A DNA stretch of 64,000 nucleotides, from assembly GCA_963920525.1 (NCBI GenBank), contig OY986436.1, positions 11,485,467 through 11,549,466 on the forward strand, given 5' to 3'. The first letter of the stretch is position 1. Each line of letters starts with the position of its first letter. Position numbers and translations under genes: made by a program. Origin of the DNA: Dichetophora obliterata. Its lineage: Eukaryota; Arthropoda; Insecta; Diptera; Sciomyzidae. Under the pieces are notes generated by a model. The model worked only from the letters and a program-made list of their open reading frames with translations, was not told where the DNA came from and made no database searches. Shown one piece after another: positions 61,628-64,000 of the stretch.

Positions 61628-63364
61628 AATACTAGCTGAACCCGGTGTGCTTCGCTACCCCCTCGTATAAAATAAAATTAAAAGTATTTATATATTTACA
61701 AAAATTTATTTATTTAATTTAATTATTGCAATGCTTCGCCTCTTTTTTTGTTGTAAACCAATTAGAATTCAGCACTGAATCGCATGTAATTTGCTTCATG
61801 CTCCCCCTTTTTATTTTTAGACCAATCAAAAAGCAGCAATTACACAATCAGCTGTTTCGCAGTCAGTTGTGGGAGAATGAGAATGGGGTTACCCCACTCT
61901 CTATTTTAATTAACACGTATTATAAAATCAGCTGTTTTGAAGACAGTGCTGGAAGAAAGAGAATGGGGCTACCCCACTATTTTAATTAATATGTATTTTA
62001 AATTTGTGGTAAAGCCGTTAATAAACGTAGTAAAAAAGTAGGTGCAGAAGTGTGCATGTTCGAAAAATATTATCATGTAATAAGTATTCCTGAGTCAAAG
62101 CTGAACGCTGTGAAAATTTAAGATCGGTTATCAGGTCCAGCCTCCAATATATCGCAAACAAAGGGGCGTGCTCCGCCCACTTTTCTTTTGGTACGTATTT
62201 CTATTCATGCCAATACCATATATAACAAATACTGCCGCCGTTGGTCGAAAAATGCTCAAGATATGACGATTTTAAATTTTGGGTTATATGGGCGAGGCCA
62301 CGCCCCTTCGTCCACTCACAACTTTATATAGTCAAGAATTTATTATTTCGTAAGAATATCCTATTGTGAAAATTTAATGACGATCGGTCTAGTAGTTAAG
62401 ACTATATGGCGATTTTTAATTTTCCTAAAAAGGGGCGTGGTCCCACCCACTTTTATCCTGGTACGTATTCCTAAGTATGCCACTACCATATGTACCAAAT
62501 AGCATCAACGTAGGCCAAAAAATGCTCAAAATATGACGATTTAAATTTTTGGGTTATATGGGCAGTGCCACGCCCCTTTGTCCAATAAAAACTTCATATA
62601 GCCTATTATTCTTCCCAGAGTCATAGTAAAACGCTGTGTAAGTTTCAGGAAGATCGGTCCAAGGGTTTGGCCTCCTATAAAGCACAAACAAACAAACAAA
62701 CAGACAGACAGACATTCATTTTTATATAAATATACCATATTGAAAGCAGATTAATTATAATTAAAGTAAAATGGGGCGAAAAAGGGGGATTTGGTAATAA
62801 AAAAATCTATGGCTACCTTACCTGTAGATAAAAAGTATATAAAACTTTAGGTAAATACATATTACAAAAATAGTATTTTGTATAGCAAACATTGTTAGTG
62901 GTATAAGTAAGTATCTGAATTAAAAAAGGGGGCGGTGAAGTGGGCGTGGTTCATAGAAATATGGCGACGTTAACAGTATTAAGAGCAATATACTACCAAA
63001 TAAAAAATAATCCGTTGGAAGGAACAAATTTGTACAGAGAACAAAAAGTTTAAAACTTATATTTGGCGTGAAAAGGGGCGTGAAAGGGGGCGTGGCGTAA
63101 GAAATGTTTATTTCTACCTCGCCTGGAGTACAATGTGTATACAATTTGAAGTAAATCTGTTAAAAACTATATGGGAGCAATTACATAATTTTAAAAAGTG
63201 ATCGTAAAAGTGGGAGTGGTCGAAAAAAGTACCCTATTAATCATGCCAGAGTCCCAGTTAAATGCTGTGAAAATTTCAGGAAGATCGGTCCAGAGGTTTG
63301 GTCTCCTATAAGGTACAAACAAACAAATAAACAAACACACATTCCATTTTATATATATAGATAT
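61628..63364 (+). repeat. degenerate RTE-like (or similar) dispersed retroelement remnant
   Basis: It starts ACTAGCTGAACCCGGTGTGC followed by TTCGCTACCCC, a start seen on many insect dispersed repeats. It contains repeated GGGGCGTGG(C/T)C(C/A)-type boxes and two internal ends with AAGATCGGTCCA, then (CAAA)n(CAGA)n, ATTCATTTTTATATA and TATAGAT. Ends lie at ~62745 and 63364, so there may be two nested or tandem copies. An ~80 bp direct repeat (AATCAGCTGTTT...GGGG(T/C)TACCCCACT) is at 61847-61985. No intact ORF. Family assignment is inference. Confidence 0.45.
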
Positions 63365-63654
63365 TTTTGACCCTTAATGCTGCAAATTTTTAAAAAAAGA
63401 ACTGCTTTATCACTAACTAAAAGCAAAAGTAATATAAAACTGCTTACATTATTAAAATTATTGCTTAAATTTATTTTATTTGTATTTTTTTTTAAACGAT
63501 AATTTAATTATCTTTCAAATGACATGCCATTTTATTTCAAATGACATGTCAATATTTTATATCTATTAGATTAGATAATGGTAAAGATATAAATATTTTA
63601 TTGAACAGATATTGTACCAAGCAAAACAATTTTAAAAATCAATAACTCGATAAC

Positions 63655-64000
63655 TAGTTTTTTCATCATAACTCCCAAACCATACATCCTTAAAGGACAA
63701 TTTATGCACCAAAATATTTCTAATGCATATACCCACAAGACTGCATTCTTAGAAGAAACTATTTTTTTTTTCAAGAATCTTGGTTTTCTACGTCACTTTT
63801 TGTGATTTTCCAATTTTTTTTTTTTGTTTTTTAGCCATAACTCCCTAATTATACTTAAAAAAAAAACGATTTATGCACCAAAATGTTTGTTAAGTCACTG
63901 CCTACAAGACTGCATCCTTGGAAGAATTTTAAAAATTGGATTTCATGTTGATTTCGTATGTCCTTTTTTGTGAAATTTTTTTTTCGCCATAAATTCGCCC
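63655..64000 (+). repeat. ~180 bp dispersed repeat, two tandem copies at window edge
   Basis: The block CCATAACTCCC...GATTTATGCACCAAAATGTT and CCTACAAGACTGCATCCTTG occurs at ~63665-63830 and again from ~63833 to the edge. A reverse-orientation copy is at 12480-12690. The sequence continues out of the window. Confidence 0.6.

Overview
The window looks like the genome of a higher (cyclorrhaphan) fly, possibly a tephritid-type fruit fly. The evidence is AT-rich DNA, fly-style poly-glutamine runs (CAG/CAA), short 60-90 bp introns mixed with multi-kilobase ones, and a dense load of nested transposons. The species assignment is inference. The only host protein-coding gene I can support is on the minus strand. 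It is an orthologue of Drosophila taiman (tai), the p160/SRC-family bHLH-PAS steroid-receptor coactivator. Eight coding exons at 28019-6774 join in consistent phase and encode about 1,818 residues: PAS-A, PAS-B, LXXLL nuclear-receptor boxes, long Gln-rich stretches, and the conserved C-terminal SDFVKQELRAVVSGRA block. The N-terminal bHLH exons are not visible. They probably lie beyond the right edge, which would make most or all of 28-64 kb a tai intron.

Layout. 1-6.6 kb: AT-rich DNA downstream of the last confirmed tai exon, with a degenerate CACGCCC-family repeat (2.96-4.27 kb) and a five-unit repeat carrying CTCF-core-like motifs (4.97-5.62 kb). 6.6-7.1 kb: a small TTAA-flanked piggyBac-type MITE 45 bp from the last confirmed exon. 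7.1-10.4 kb: an intron with about 1.2 kb of AAAAT pentanucleotide satellite. 10.6-22.7 kb: a 12.1 kb intron with several MITEs or fold-backs and a LINE with two intact ORFs, in the same orientation as tai. 22.7-28.0 kb: six closely spaced tai exons. 28.4-43 kb: a non-autonomous hAT-like element with an 8 bp target duplication inside a tandem array, a 7 bp AATTTAT satellite, a fold-back, a ~225 bp minisatellite, tRNA-derived SINE-like sequences and more fold-backs. 44.2-54.5 kb: a nested structure in which two inverted arms flank a second coding LINE, and one arm is split by a TA-flanked fold-back element. 54.9 kb: a tRNA-Thr(AGU)-like gene. 56-64 kb: a second hAT-like element with TSD, a perfect-armed hairpin, a ~321 bp dimeric satellite and an RTE-like degenerate repeat.

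How the parts work together. tai is the host gene. Almost everything else is repeat biology, much of it inside tai introns and so transcribed with it. The most notable signals are three. First, a canonical -1 slippery heptamer (A AAA AAC followed by a stop) sits exactly at the ORF1/ORF2 junction of the second LINE, where ORF2 has no usable ATG. Second, tai exon 3 is a 159 bp in-frame exon whose two splice junctions each create an LXXLL box, so skipping it would remove both. Third, there is the nested inverted-repeat structure at 44-54.5 kb. All coordinates were read by eye. Repeat boundaries without a TSD or perfect terminal repeat are approximate.
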